The notes beneath the pieces were generated by a model. That model saw only the letters and a program-made list of their open reading frames with translations, was not told where the DNA came from and searched no databases. Made by a program: the position numbers and the translations under genes. Shown here in pieces: positions 1 to 6,291 of a DNA stretch of 10,222 nucleotides; position 1 is the first letter of the stretch, and each line of letters starts with the position of its first letter. This DNA comes from an uncultured Selenomonas sp. (GTDB lineage Bacteria; Bacillota; Negativicutes; Selenomonadales; Selenomonadaceae). Location of the stretch: contig CALIBA010000136.1 of NCBI GenBank assembly GCA_938045435.1, positions 1 to 10,222 of the forward strand, read 5' to 3'.

Positions 1-331
1 CAATCTTTCTCTGTATCTCCTCCACAGGAATGTGAATGAGTGCAGCAACCCGCGCAATCACCTCCGGAGATATTTGTTCTGTCAGAGGAAGCAGTGAAAC
101 AGCAAACCCCGGTCGGTTCGTTACAAGAACCTCCCCATTACGGTCAAAAAATGTTCCTCGCGCGGCTTCTGCAGGAATGATGCGAATGCGATTTCCCTCC
201 GCAAGACGCGCGTACAGCTCACCATCATATACTTGAAGATATCCTGCGCGTCCAAGGAGGACTGCTATAATACACACAATCACGGCACCTAAAAATTGCA
301 GGCGTCCCGTGAAATCTACATGTTTATTCAC
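1..331 (-). CDS. mrdA: Penicillin-binding protein 2 (elongasome transpeptidase), N-terminal part only
   Basis: PBP2 cross-links peptidoglycan during sidewall growth as part of the MreBCD/RodA elongasome. Only the first 110 residues are in the window; the gene runs off the left edge, whereas the family is usually about 600 residues or more. Seen: a short cytoplasmic N-terminus, one membrane anchor at about residues 11-28, then the class B PBP pedestal signature RGTFFDRNG (58-66) followed by EVLVTNRPGFAVSLLP (67-82). The catalytic SxxK, SxN and KTG motifs lie outside. The start is read as GTG at 331, with GGAG nine bases upstream; the in-frame protein begins MNKHVDFTGR. It lies 26 bases after the mreD stop, so it is probably translated from the mre transcript. 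Identification is firm from the pedestal motif and context; FtsI-type PBPs share the motif, but position after mreD favours PBP2. Confidence 0.9.
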   Translation of the reverse strand, partial: MNKHVDFTGRLQFLGAVIVCIIAVLLGRAGYLQVYDGELYARLAEGNRIRIIPAEAARGTFFDRNGEVLVTNRPGFAVSLLPLTEQISPEVIARVAALIHIPVEEIQRKI

Positions 332-357
332 AAAATTACACTCCGAAGATCTGATAC

Positions 358-858
358 TTAATAGCTGTCGCGTTCGTTCATCCGTTTATCAAGCTGAAAT
401 GTCGCCCAGTGGATAGGATAGGCAAAAATAAACTGGAACAGAAGCAAAATGAACAGCATCCGCCACATATGCAGAAAAAGATTGAAAGAATAGCCTAACA
501 GATACACAATACAAGCTGATAGGATATACTGGGCAAACGTTGCTGCAACAGAGGCTAGAATGGGCAAAAAGAACTGTTCCTTGAACACGCGATCCGAAAA
601 ACGTCCGAAGAAAGCTCCAATGAGTGTCAATGTAAATGCATGGAGTCCAAAAAAAGAACCTAGCATCAGATCTTCAATCAAGCCAAACAAGAAGCCAACA
701 AACGCTCCCCATTCACTCCCACGAAGAAAGGCATAGGAAACCGTCGCTAGAAGAACGAGATCCGGTATAACGCCATTGATCGCGATAAGCGGCATAAAGG
801 AAAATTGGATGACAAAGAGCAAGAAAAAGAATATGAAAAAATAACGATATTCTCTCAC
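358..858 (-). CDS. mreD: Rod shape-determining protein MreD
   Basis: MreD is a small integral membrane protein that, with MreC, links cytoplasmic MreB to the wall-synthesis enzymes PBP2 and RodA. The 166-residue product has the usual family length and is almost entirely hydrophobic, with about five or six predicted membrane segments (roughly residues 5-25, 28-46, 50-65, 70-88, 100-122 and 130-150). It shows the typical central pattern of a GxxxGLxxDL-like stretch (here FGLIEDLMLGSFFGLHAF, about 59-76). The start is GTG at 858, overlapping the mreC stop by four bases (GTGA), so translation is probably coupled. The mreD reading frame stays open upstream of this GTG as far as a nine-C run inside mreC (see findings). 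Confidence 0.93.
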   Translation of the reverse strand: MREYRYFFIFFFLLFVIQFSFMPLIAINGVIPDLVLLATVSYAFLRGSEWGAFVGFLFGLIEDLMLGSFFGLHAFTLTLIGAFFGRFSDRVFKEQFFLPILASVAATFAQYILSACIVYLLGYSFNLFLHMWRMLFILLLFQFIFAYPIHWATFQLDKRMNERDSY

Positions 859-1793
859 GGCGTAACCGCCTTTGCCTGCCCTGCGGCAGGCTGTGCAGAC
901 GCACCTACTACCCCTTGCTGTCCAGCTTGTATGGGGGGGGGAGGAGCCTCACGCGAAGCAGTGATGACCGCTACGTCTTCCAATCGCTGAAAATCGACAG
1001 ATGGCTCGATGACAGCAATCTTCAGCAGTCCGCTGTCATCACTACGTTGAGAGGACACACGCCCAACAGTAAGACCCTTGGGGTACACACCGCCAAAACC
1101 AGATGTAATAACAATATCGCCATCTTCAATATCTGCATTGCGCGGGATATTCACCATCTGCGGCATGTACGGGTTATCTGCAGCACCAACAACAATCCCT
1201 GTAACACGTGAGGCAGAACGCTGAATGAGGGTTCCAACAGATGAGCGTGCATCGAGAATGAGTTGTACCTTTGATGAAATAGGGGCGACTTCTGTCACAT
1301 GACCAACGAGCCCCTTCCCTGTTACAACAGGCATATTTTCACGCACGCCATCCTGTGCCCCACGGTCGATGATAATGGTACTCGTCCAGAGTGATGCATC
1401 TCGTCCAATGACACGTGCCGCAAGTAAATCAAACTGCTTCGCCGTTTGCTTATAGGAAAGAAGTTCGCGCAGACGGACATTCTCAGCCGCATACTCCTCT
1501 GCCATCATGTTTTCCTGCCGCAGCTGATCGATCTCGTTTTTCAGCATCTCATTCTGCTGGTGTACAGTTGCAATCTCGTGGATGTTTTCAGTGATGTGAT
1601 AGATCTGCTGATTGCACCACGAAAAGACCATTTCGAAGGGCACAAGTACTGTACCGACCGTAGTTGTTCCGGCAGATGAGTGAAACCTTCCGCGTGCCGC
1701 AAAAAAGATAATACAAAAAAGTGAAACTAAGACAAAAGCCAGCGCCCAAAGTCGGTGGCTTGTCTTTCTTGTTGGTCCAATCCTTCCAAGCAT
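855..1793 (-). CDS. mreC: Rod shape-determining protein MreC
   Basis: MreC is a bitopic membrane protein whose extracytoplasmic part forms a scaffold for PBP2 in the elongasome. The 312 residues divide as expected: a basic cytoplasmic N-terminus, one membrane span (about 14-32), a coiled coil (about 67-115, rich in E, Q, N and L), a beta-rich core (about 117-278, including IIDRGAQDGV and DGDIVITSGFGGVYPKGLTVG), and a low-complexity Pro/Ala/Gln tail (about 281-312). The ATG start shares one base with the mreB stop (TAATG), indicating coupled translation. The tail contains four prolines encoded partly by an uninterrupted run of nine C residues on the coding strand (933-941), a possible slippage site. 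Confidence 0.95.
   Translation of the reverse strand: MLGRIGPTRKTSHRLWALAFVLVSLFCIIFFAARGRFHSSAGTTTVGTVLVPFEMVFSWCNQQIYHITENIHEIATVHQQNEMLKNEIDQLRQENMMAEEYAAENVRLRELLSYKQTAKQFDLLAARVIGRDASLWTSTIIIDRGAQDGVRENMPVVTGKGLVGHVTEVAPISSKVQLILDARSSVGTLIQRSASRVTGIVVGAADNPYMPQMVNIPRNADIEDGDIVITSGFGGVYPKGLTVGRVSSQRSDDSGLLKIAVIEPSVDFQRLEDVAVITASREAPPPPIQAGQQGVVGASAQPAAGQAKAVTP
933..941 (-). repeat. Nine-base poly-C tract inside mreC
   Basis: Nine consecutive G on the plus strand give CCCCCCCCC in the mreC coding strand, encoding three of the prolines in APPPPIQ near residue 284. Homopolymers of this length can gain or lose a base by polymerase slippage. Reading by eye, gain of one C enters a stop-free frame that runs through the mreD GTG start, producing an MreC-MreD fusion; loss of one C reaches a TAG after about ten codons. 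No functional switch is demonstrated. Confidence 0.8.
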
Positions 1794-2824
1794 TATTTTA
1801 ATTTCTTCGACGACATGACAACGCTCTTGAGGAGGCCTATATTCTCAAGTGTCCGTCCGGTTCCTTCACCCACACACGAGAGCGCATCCTCCGACACAAG
1901 CACGGGCATTCCCGTCTCATGAGAAAGCAGCTTATCCAAGTTCATAAGAAGTGCACCGCCGCCCGTCATCATAATGCCATGGTCCATAACATCTGCTGCA
2001 AGTTCCGGCGGGGCTTTTTCAAGAGTATTCTTCACTGCATCAATGATTTTGTAAATAGGTTCATTGAGTGCCTCACGCACTTCTCTCGTCTGAATGGTGA
2101 GCGTTTTCGGCAAACCACTCACCAAGTCACGTCCGCGAATATCCATCGTACGGTCTGTCTCAGGTGTCACAATGGCTGTTCCAATTGTGATCTTGATCTC
2201 CTCTGCTGTACGTTCGCCAATCATGAGATTATAGAGGCGCTTAATATATTGCACGATGGCTGTATCCATCTCATCTCCGCCAATGCGAATGGAGCGGCTT
2301 GTGACAATCCCTCCAAGAGAGATGACGGCGATCTCTGTGGTGCCGCCGCCAATATCAACGACCATATTGCCTGTTGCTTCCTCAACAGGGAGGCCGGCGC
2401 CAATTGCCGCTGCCATAGGCTCCTCGATCAGATACGCCTCGCGTGCGCCTGCCTGCTGTGCTGCATCAATGACTGCACGTTTTTCGACTTCTGTAACGCC
2501 GGAGGGAACACCAACCACAACGCGCGGGCGCATAAAAGTCTTAGAACCCATCGCTTTGCGAATAAAATATTTCAGCATCGCCTGTGTCACATCAAAATCT
2601 GCAATGACGCCTTCCTTCATCGGCCGAATAGCAACAATATTACCAGGCGTGCGCCCGATCATCTGTTTGGCTTCCTCTCCTACGGCAAGAACCTCTCCAG
2701 TATCACTTTTTATCGCTACAACAGAGGGCTCGCGCAGGACAATCCCTCTCCCTTTTACATGCACCAATGTATTGGCTGTGCCAAGATCGATTCCCATATC
2801 ATGTCCATTAAAAAGACCAAGCAT
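1793..2824 (-). CDS. mreB: Rod shape-determining protein MreB (actin homologue)
   Basis: MreB is a bacterial actin that forms membrane-associated filaments and organises sidewall peptidoglycan synthesis. The 343 residues match the family length and every nucleotide-binding element is visible: phosphate-1 loop DLGTANT (13-19), the VPSGVTEVEKRA segment (106-117), EEPMAAAIGAGLPV (134-147), phosphate-2 DIGGGTTE (157-164) and adenosine motif MTGGGALL (286-293). The ATG at 2824 has AAGGAGA about eleven bases upstream. It is the first gene of the minus-strand operon mreB-mreC-mreD-mrdA, preceded by a sigma-A-like promoter at 2909-2937. Mbl or MreBH paralogues have the same motifs, but the linkage to mreCD supports MreB. 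Confidence 0.97.
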   Translation of the reverse strand: MLGLFNGHDMGIDLGTANTLVHVKGRGIVLREPSVVAIKSDTGEVLAVGEEAKQMIGRTPGNIVAIRPMKEGVIADFDVTQAMLKYFIRKAMGSKTFMRPRVVVGVPSGVTEVEKRAVIDAAQQAGAREAYLIEEPMAAAIGAGLPVEEATGNMVVDIGGGTTEIAVISLGGIVTSRSIRIGGDEMDTAIVQYIKRLYNLMIGERTAEEIKITIGTAIVTPETDRTMDIRGRDLVSGLPKTLTIQTREVREALNEPIYKIIDAVKNTLEKAPPELAADVMDHGIMMTGGGALLMNLDKLLSHETGMPVLVSEDALSCVGEGTGRTLENIGLLKSVVMSSKKLK

Positions 2825-2908
2825 TGTAAAAGAAGTCTCCTTCCCTCAGACGAGAATATCTATTCTTGTTTCGCGCTGCAAATCATGCAGAAACGGGCAA
2901 GTAGATTC

Positions 2909-2937
2909 AGTATATCATAATACCTCTATTTTTTCCA
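2909..2937 (-). promoter_or_regulatory. Predicted sigma-A promoter of the mreBCD-mrdA operon
   Basis: On the minus strand TGGAAA (2937-2932) and TATACT (2914-2909) are separated by 17 bases, matching the -35 and -10 consensus at 4/6 and 5/6. Transcription would start near 2902, giving a leader of about 78 bases. Within that leader lies a small palindrome, AGAATA-TC-TATTCT (2853-2866), of unknown meaning. Confidence 0.5.
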
Positions 2938-2949
2938 TGGGATTTTTAT

Positions 2950-3017
2950 CGTGAAAATTTAATTATGATTAGATATATCACCTATTTTAACCATTTTTCA
3001 CGTAGATACGATAGGTG
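2950..3017. repeat. Two interlocked inverted repeats between divergent promoters
   Basis: CGTGAAAA (2950-2957) pairs with TTTTCACG (2995-3002), and CACCTAT (2979-2985) pairs with ATAGGTG (3011-3017). They lie in an AT-rich stretch between the predicted mreB -35 element and the -35 element of the divergent gene, where an operator could act on both promoters. The arms are short and chance is a real alternative. The rest of the 289-base gap holds only the two predicted promoters and leaders. Confidence 0.25.
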
Positions 3018-3041
3018 TTATAGAGCTTTGAATCCCTTTCC

Positions 3042-3070
3042 TTGACGCTCCTCTTGATTTCATCTATAAT
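3042..3070 (+). promoter_or_regulatory. Strong predicted sigma-A promoter of the AdoMet decarboxylase-like gene
   Basis: TTGACG (3042-3047) and TATAAT (3065-3070) are separated by exactly 17 bases: 5/6 and 6/6 matches to the vegetative consensus. Predicted transcription start is near 3077, about 37 bases before the ATG at 3114. The in-frame TTG at 3042 lies inside this -35 box and so cannot be the translation start. Confidence 0.8.
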
Positions 3071-3113
3071 GAATTTCAAGATACAAGAATATTGCACAAG
3101 GAGCCTGACGCGA

Positions 3114-3569
3114 ATGAATATTCAATCAAGACTGCTGGCGGTAGATTTTTATAATTGCAAGGGAGAAAAATTCTATGATGAGGAAGCGTTGCGTACAAAA
3201 ATAACAGAAACACTGCACTCTTTGAGCCTCACTCCCATGCAGATAATCGCTGATGGAGAACACAGCAGTCACCTTTCCCTGCTCGTACTCTTGCCAGATG
3301 GTCACTTGGCACTGCATGTTCACCCACGGCTTCGTCATGTATCCTTGGACATATATCTCTGTGCAAAAGATGCGGTTCCTGACCCAATTGCGCAAAGTTT
3401 TCGAAAAATCTTCCAACCGGAAAAAACCAAAAGCACACATCTAAGACGTGGTGATTTCCGTTCTTTTACAGAAATCAAACCCAAAACGACAACACGTGTC
3501 GCCCCATTCCGAAAAATCAAAAGTACCGCAGCCAAGGTAATTCGCAGTCTAGCGCGTCACAACCGCTAA
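3114..3569 (+). CDS. S-adenosylmethionine decarboxylase (SpeD/SpeH) family protein, apparently lacking the pyruvoyl serine
   Basis: AdoMet decarboxylases of this class are about 120-130 residues, cut themselves at a Glu-Ser bond to make a pyruvoyl cofactor, and supply decarboxylated AdoMet for spermidine synthesis. This 151-residue protein follows the family pattern: RLLAVDFYNC near the N-terminus (like HLVAEFYEC), then PDGHLALHVHP (61-71) where the family has SESHLTIHTWP, LDIYLCAKD (78-86), and LRRG (110-113) at the usual C-terminus. Numbering matches the Thermotoga maritima enzyme as I recall it: Ser55, His68 and Cys83 are kept, but the self-cleaved Glu62-Ser63 pair is Asp62-Gly63 and Glu72 is Arg. 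No pyruvoyl group could form by the usual route. Residues 114-151 are an extra, strongly basic tail (11 Lys/Arg, 2 acidic). The ATG at 3114 has AAGGAG ten bases upstream. It is monocistronic, convergent with perR. Family assignment is fairly sure; catalytic loss is inferred from alignment by eye. A regulatory or binding role is possible but unknown. Confidence 0.78.
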   Translation: MNIQSRLLAVDFYNCKGEKFYDEEALRTKITETLHSLSLTPMQIIADGEHSSHLSLLVLLPDGHLALHVHPRLRHVSLDIYLCAKDAVPDPIAQSFRKIFQPEKTKSTHLRRGDFRSFTEIKPKTTTRVAPFRKIKSTAAKVIRSLARHNR

Positions 3570-3578
3570 GAAGAACAC

Positions 3579-3634
3579 AAAAGAGCCGTTATTCCCCCTC
3601 TTGGGCAAGAGAGGGGGAATAACGGCTCTTTTTT
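3579..3634. terminator. Bidirectional intrinsic terminator between convergent genes
   Basis: A perfect 21-bp stem (3581-3601 with 3610-3630), extendable by A:T pairs, closes an 8-base loop TGGGCAAG. On the plus strand the stem ends in a run of six T (3629-3634); on the minus strand it ends in TTTT then GTGTT. It therefore can terminate both the decarboxylase-like gene and perR. Confidence 0.93.
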
Positions 3635-3646
3635 ACAGCCCCCCCC

Positions 3647-4099
3647 TTATAGATCTCCCGCCATAATTTGCTGGCATGCGGGACAATAACCAAAGAAGTA
3701 CATCTGCTGTGCAATGACGCGATACCCTGTGATAGACGATACATTTTTATCAAGCGCAGGCAATGCTGCAATCGGAACATCAACCACCTTATCACATCCA
3801 ACACAGCGCACATGCGGATGCTGTGAAATATCTGCATCATAGCGGAATGCTTCTTCCCCTACGTTAAGTTCCTGAACAATTCCAATTTCACAAAAGGCAT
3901 CCAACGACTTATATACTGTGGCCAGGCTCATTGTTGGGTAATTGGGGCGAAGCTCCTTATAGAGTGCTTCTGCTGTTGGATGCTCTCGTGTTGCCGCAAG
4001 CGCTGCATATACAGCCAAGCGCTGCGGTGTAACCTTCTTTTTATTTTGACGGAGAATCTCCGTCACTTCATTCAATGTCAGCATCATTTCTTCTCGCAC
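3647..4099 (-). CDS. perR: Peroxide-responsive Fur-family repressor PerR
   Basis: PerR is a dimeric metal-dependent repressor that senses peroxide by oxidation of metal-ligand histidines and controls catalase, alkyl hydroperoxide reductase, iron storage and similar genes. The 150 residues have a winged-helix DNA-binding domain (about 10-85, with VTPQR at 23-27 and SLATVYKSL at 58-66) and a dimerisation domain. All ligands of the Bacillus PerR regulatory site are present with a constant offset of three: His40, Asp88, His94, His96 and Asp107; Asp at position 88 favours PerR over Fur. The structural zinc cysteines are Cys99, Cys102, Cys139 and Cys142. The GTG at 4099 is preferred because AAGGA lies seven bases upstream; ATG at 4087 is an alternative. 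The stop codon is followed at once by a run of eight G and then the shared terminator. Autoregulation is likely (see the promoter entries). Confidence 0.9.
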   Translation of the reverse strand: MREEMMLTLNEVTEILRQNKKKVTPQRLAVYAALAATREHPTAEALYKELRPNYPTMSLATVYKSLDAFCEIGIVQELNVGEEAFRYDADISQHPHVRCVGCDKVVDVPIAALPALDKNVSSITGYRVIAQQMYFFGYCPACQQIMAGDL

Positions 4100-4137
4100 G
4101 ATAATTTCCTTTTCTTTTTCTCTAACAATATATAAAT

Positions 4138-4152
4138 GTAAAATGATTATTA
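4138..4152. promoter_or_regulatory. perR: PerR-box-like operator in the perR leader
   Basis: GTAAAATGATTATTA matches the palindromic consensus TTATAATNATTATAA at 11 of 14 defined positions. It sits just downstream of the predicted perR transcription start, where a bound repressor would block transcription, which suggests autoregulation. The region is AT-rich, so chance similarity must be considered. Confidence 0.45.
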
Positions 4153-4163
4153 CTTAGTTTATT

Positions 4164-4192
4164 ATAATACTCTATCTATAAAATCCTGTCAA
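4164..4192 (-). promoter_or_regulatory. perR: Predicted sigma-A promoter of perR
   Basis: On the minus strand TTGACA (4192-4187), a perfect -35 match, is 17 bases from TATTAT (4169-4164), a 5/6 -10 match. Transcription would start near 4157, giving a leader of about 58 bases that contains the PerR-box-like site. Confidence 0.7.
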
Positions 4193-4232
4193 TAGTCCTA
4201 GTTTATCTATTTATACAAAACACATTGGAAAC

Positions 4233-4261
4233 TTTGTACCATATAAAAATCATGCTATAAT
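4233..4261 (+). promoter_or_regulatory. Predicted extended -10 promoter of the CobT-like gene
   Basis: TATAAT (4256-4261) is preceded by TG one base upstream (TGCTATAAT), an extended -10 element that compensates for a weak -35 (TTTGTA at 4233-4238, 17-base spacer). Transcription would start near 4268. The remaining leader of about 56 bases is too short for a cobalamin riboswitch. Confidence 0.6.
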
Positions 4262-4323
4262 AAACGCATTGATAGAAAAAAGGTCCTTGTAAACAAAGCA
4301 GGTTATTAAAGGAGAACGATATT

Positions 4324-6171
4324 ATGCGTCTGCTGCGTGAAACACTTTCCTCCATCCATCCTGTTGATGCTCAGCTTGCGGAGCAAGTTGAAAATACATT
4401 TGCCGCATATGGAACTATGCGCTTCGGTCACTTCAAACAGGCACTGATTCGCTACATCTGCACGCAAGGGGTGCTTCATCCAAAGCAGCCACAGTCCACG
4501 ATCGTAATCTCCTGTGCAGACCACGGGGTTGCTGCAGAAAGCGTCAGCGCCTATCCTCCTGAAACAACGCTGCATATGATGCGCAACTACCTCATTGCAC
4601 ACGGCGGTGCCGCAAATGCTATGGCAAATTACACCGGAGCAGCGCTGATTGTCGCTGATCTTGGCGTCAACGCTGATACCTCTGGAATCCCAGGTCTTTT
4701 GCACCACAGTATTGCACGTGGTACTGCAAACATGACACAGGGCGCTGCGATGACGCATGAGCAGGCCATCCAGGCAATCGAAACTGGAATTTCGATTGCA
4801 TATCGTTGTGCGGACCGCGGCGACTCCTGTTTACTCCCCGGCGAAATGGGCATTGCTAATACGACCGCCAGTGCTGCCATCGTCGCCGCATTCTTAGATC
4901 TGTCTCCCAAAGAGGTTACAGGACGCGGTGCAAATATCTCTGATGCCAGACTGCACCATAAAATTGAAATGGTTCAGCGTGCGCTATCCATCAATCGCCC
5001 AAATTCAAAAGACGGTCTTGATGTCCTTGCAAAGGTAGGAGGATTTGAGCTTGGCTGCATTGCGGGACTGATTCTCGGCGCAGCGGCACGGCACATACTC
5101 GTCATTCTCGATGGGGCCAATACAACCTCAGCCGCCCTCATTGCTCAGTCCCTTGCCCCCTGCTGCACGGATTATCTGCTTGCCTCTCATCAGTCTTTAA
5201 CGGAAGGCTCACAGCCACACGCTCTGCGGCATTTGAGATTATCCCCCTCCCTGCGCCTGGACATCCGCCTAAGCGAGACGGCTGGCTCTGCGATCATGCT
5301 GCATATGCTCACTCAAATGCTATGTGTCTGGAACGCTATGGACAGCAGCAAAACATGCGCCCCCAGCAAACATGTCAGCAAAGATAAAGATTTCACACCT
5401 CCCCCTGCCATAACCGCCCTTCCCGATGAGATACAACATGCGGTTGATGCTTATGCAAAAACAATCCCATCGCCAGATCAAAATGCCATGATCGCCTGTC
5501 AATACCATTTAGACAACCTCGCGAAGCCCATTCACAGCCTCGGATACCTAGAAACCATCGCTGTCCAACTTGCAGGGATTACAGGGACTGCGCATCCGCC
5601 GATTGCACGTACATCCGCGCTCATCATTATTTCATCACAGAACCACCTCCCCGAGGAAGTCCCTGTGATACTCTCTGCCATGGCGGCGCATGAGGAAATG
5701 CCCATTTATCAGATTCCCGTCTCCCCTTCCTATACACTTTCAGAGGGCTTGCAGTTTGCATATGAAAAGACTCTGCTGCATGCGAAAAGGCATCCAATTA
5801 TCCTTCTCAGCGTCCCGGCGGACGATGCGCACATGGACATTGTTTCCCCCCTTCTCGGCGCACTGAGTGCCGCTGCGGCATGTGGTTGTCTGATCCTCCC
5901 TGCCGACGCGCAGACCGATCAGATCTCACGAGAGGCAGAAATATCTTATCCGGCCTTGTCCCCCTATATCCTGCACATCCTGCCCGATATGCTGACACCG
6001 GGTGTCTCCTTACCTATGGCGACAGCAGGGATTCTTGGAACCAGTATCATCCATGCTGCACTGCACATGCTGAATGATATGAAAACATTCACAGAAACAG
6101 GCGTGGCAGTTGCGATTGACGGTCTTGGTACAGGAAGACAAGTAAATACCTTATCACAAAGCAAAACATAG
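4324..6171 (+). CDS. cobT: Double-domain CobT-like nicotinate-nucleotide:base phosphoribosyltransferase (possible ArsA-ArsB-type fusion)
   Basis: CobT transfers phosphoribose from nicotinate mononucleotide to a lower-ligand base such as dimethylbenzimidazole, making the alpha-ribotide for cobamide assembly in the cytoplasm. At 615 residues this is far longer than the usual 350. Residues 1-340 form a recognisable CobT domain: CADHGV (64-69), SAYPPETT (75-82), PGEMGIANTTAS (172-183), VGGFELG (238-244), LDGANTTSA (262-270), YLLASHQS (284-291) and LSETAGSAI (316-324), whose Glu318 corresponds to the catalytic Glu317 of Salmonella CobT. It lacks the KPPGSLG loop normal near the N-terminus. After a linker (341-369), residues 370-615 restart as CobT: HLDNLAKPIHSLGYLETIAVQLAG (395-418), then end with LHMLNDMKTFTETGVA (580-595), the family C-terminus. 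The middle is shortened, ADHGV reads as SQNHL, and the catalytic Glu is absent. So the halves look complementary. Sporomusa ArsA/ArsB, a heterodimer of CobT homologues that activates phenol and p-cresol, is a plausible two-gene counterpart. AAAGGAG precedes the ATG. Confidence 0.85.
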   Translation: MRLLRETLSSIHPVDAQLAEQVENTFAAYGTMRFGHFKQALIRYICTQGVLHPKQPQSTIVISCADHGVAAESVSAYPPETTLHMMRNYLIAHGGAANAMANYTGAALIVADLGVNADTSGIPGLLHHSIARGTANMTQGAAMTHEQAIQAIETGISIAYRCADRGDSCLLPGEMGIANTTASAAIVAAFLDLSPKEVTGRGANISDARLHHKIEMVQRALSINRPNSKDGLDVLAKVGGFELGCIAGLILGAAARHILVILDGANTTSAALIAQSLAPCCTDYLLASHQSLTEGSQPHALRHLRLSPSLRLDIRLSETAGSAIMLHMLTQMLCVWNAMDSSKTCAPSKHVSKDKDFTPPPAITALPDEIQHAVDAYAKTIPSPDQNAMIACQYHLDNLAKPIHSLGYLETIAVQLAGITGTAHPPIARTSALIIISSQNHLPEEVPVILSAMAAHEEMPIYQIPVSPSYTLSEGLQFAYEKTLLHAKRHPIILLSVPADDAHMDIVSPLLGALSAAAACGCLILPADAQTDQISREAEISYPALSPYILHILPDMLTPGVSLPMATAGILGTSIIHAALHMLNDMKTFTETGVAVAIDGLGTGRQVNTLSQSKT

Positions 6172-6214
6172 ACTGAATTATTTTCATTATTTCCTAATAT
6201 TCATTGAGAATTCC

Positions 6215-6243
6215 TTGCGGTTACAGGAAAAAAATATTATAAT
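6215..6243 (+). promoter_or_regulatory. Predicted promoter of the ABC transporter-amidase operon
   Basis: TTGCGG (6215-6220) and TATAAT (6238-6243) are 17 bases apart; the -10 is perfect and the -35 keeps TTG. Transcription would start near 6250. No clear hairpin terminator was seen between the CobT-like gene and this promoter, so read-through from upstream is possible. Confidence 0.6.
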
Positions 6244-6291
6244 GAGAGCCGTGTCATTTGGTAAGAAAGCGCCGAAGGAGGAGGACGCCGT

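Noticed and set aside
1919..2954. Long plus-strand ORFs (up to 333 codons) opposite mreB
   Set aside because: They lie entirely antisense to a complete MreB with all motifs, have Cys/His/Arg-rich, non-protein-like composition and no ribosome site; they are shadows of the mreB codon bias.
3042..3113. Upstream TTG start giving a 175-residue decarboxylase-like protein
   Set aside because: The TTG is part of a near-consensus -35 box, the added residues precede the family N-terminus, and the ATG at 3114 has a proper ribosome site.
3639..3646. Run of eight C (G on the perR strand) as a phase-variation tract
   Set aside because: It lies immediately after the perR stop codon, so slippage would not alter the protein.
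4262..4323. Cobalamin riboswitch ahead of the CobT-like gene
   Set aside because: From the predicted transcription start only about 56 bases remain, too short for this riboswitch class, and no B12-box-like sequence was seen.
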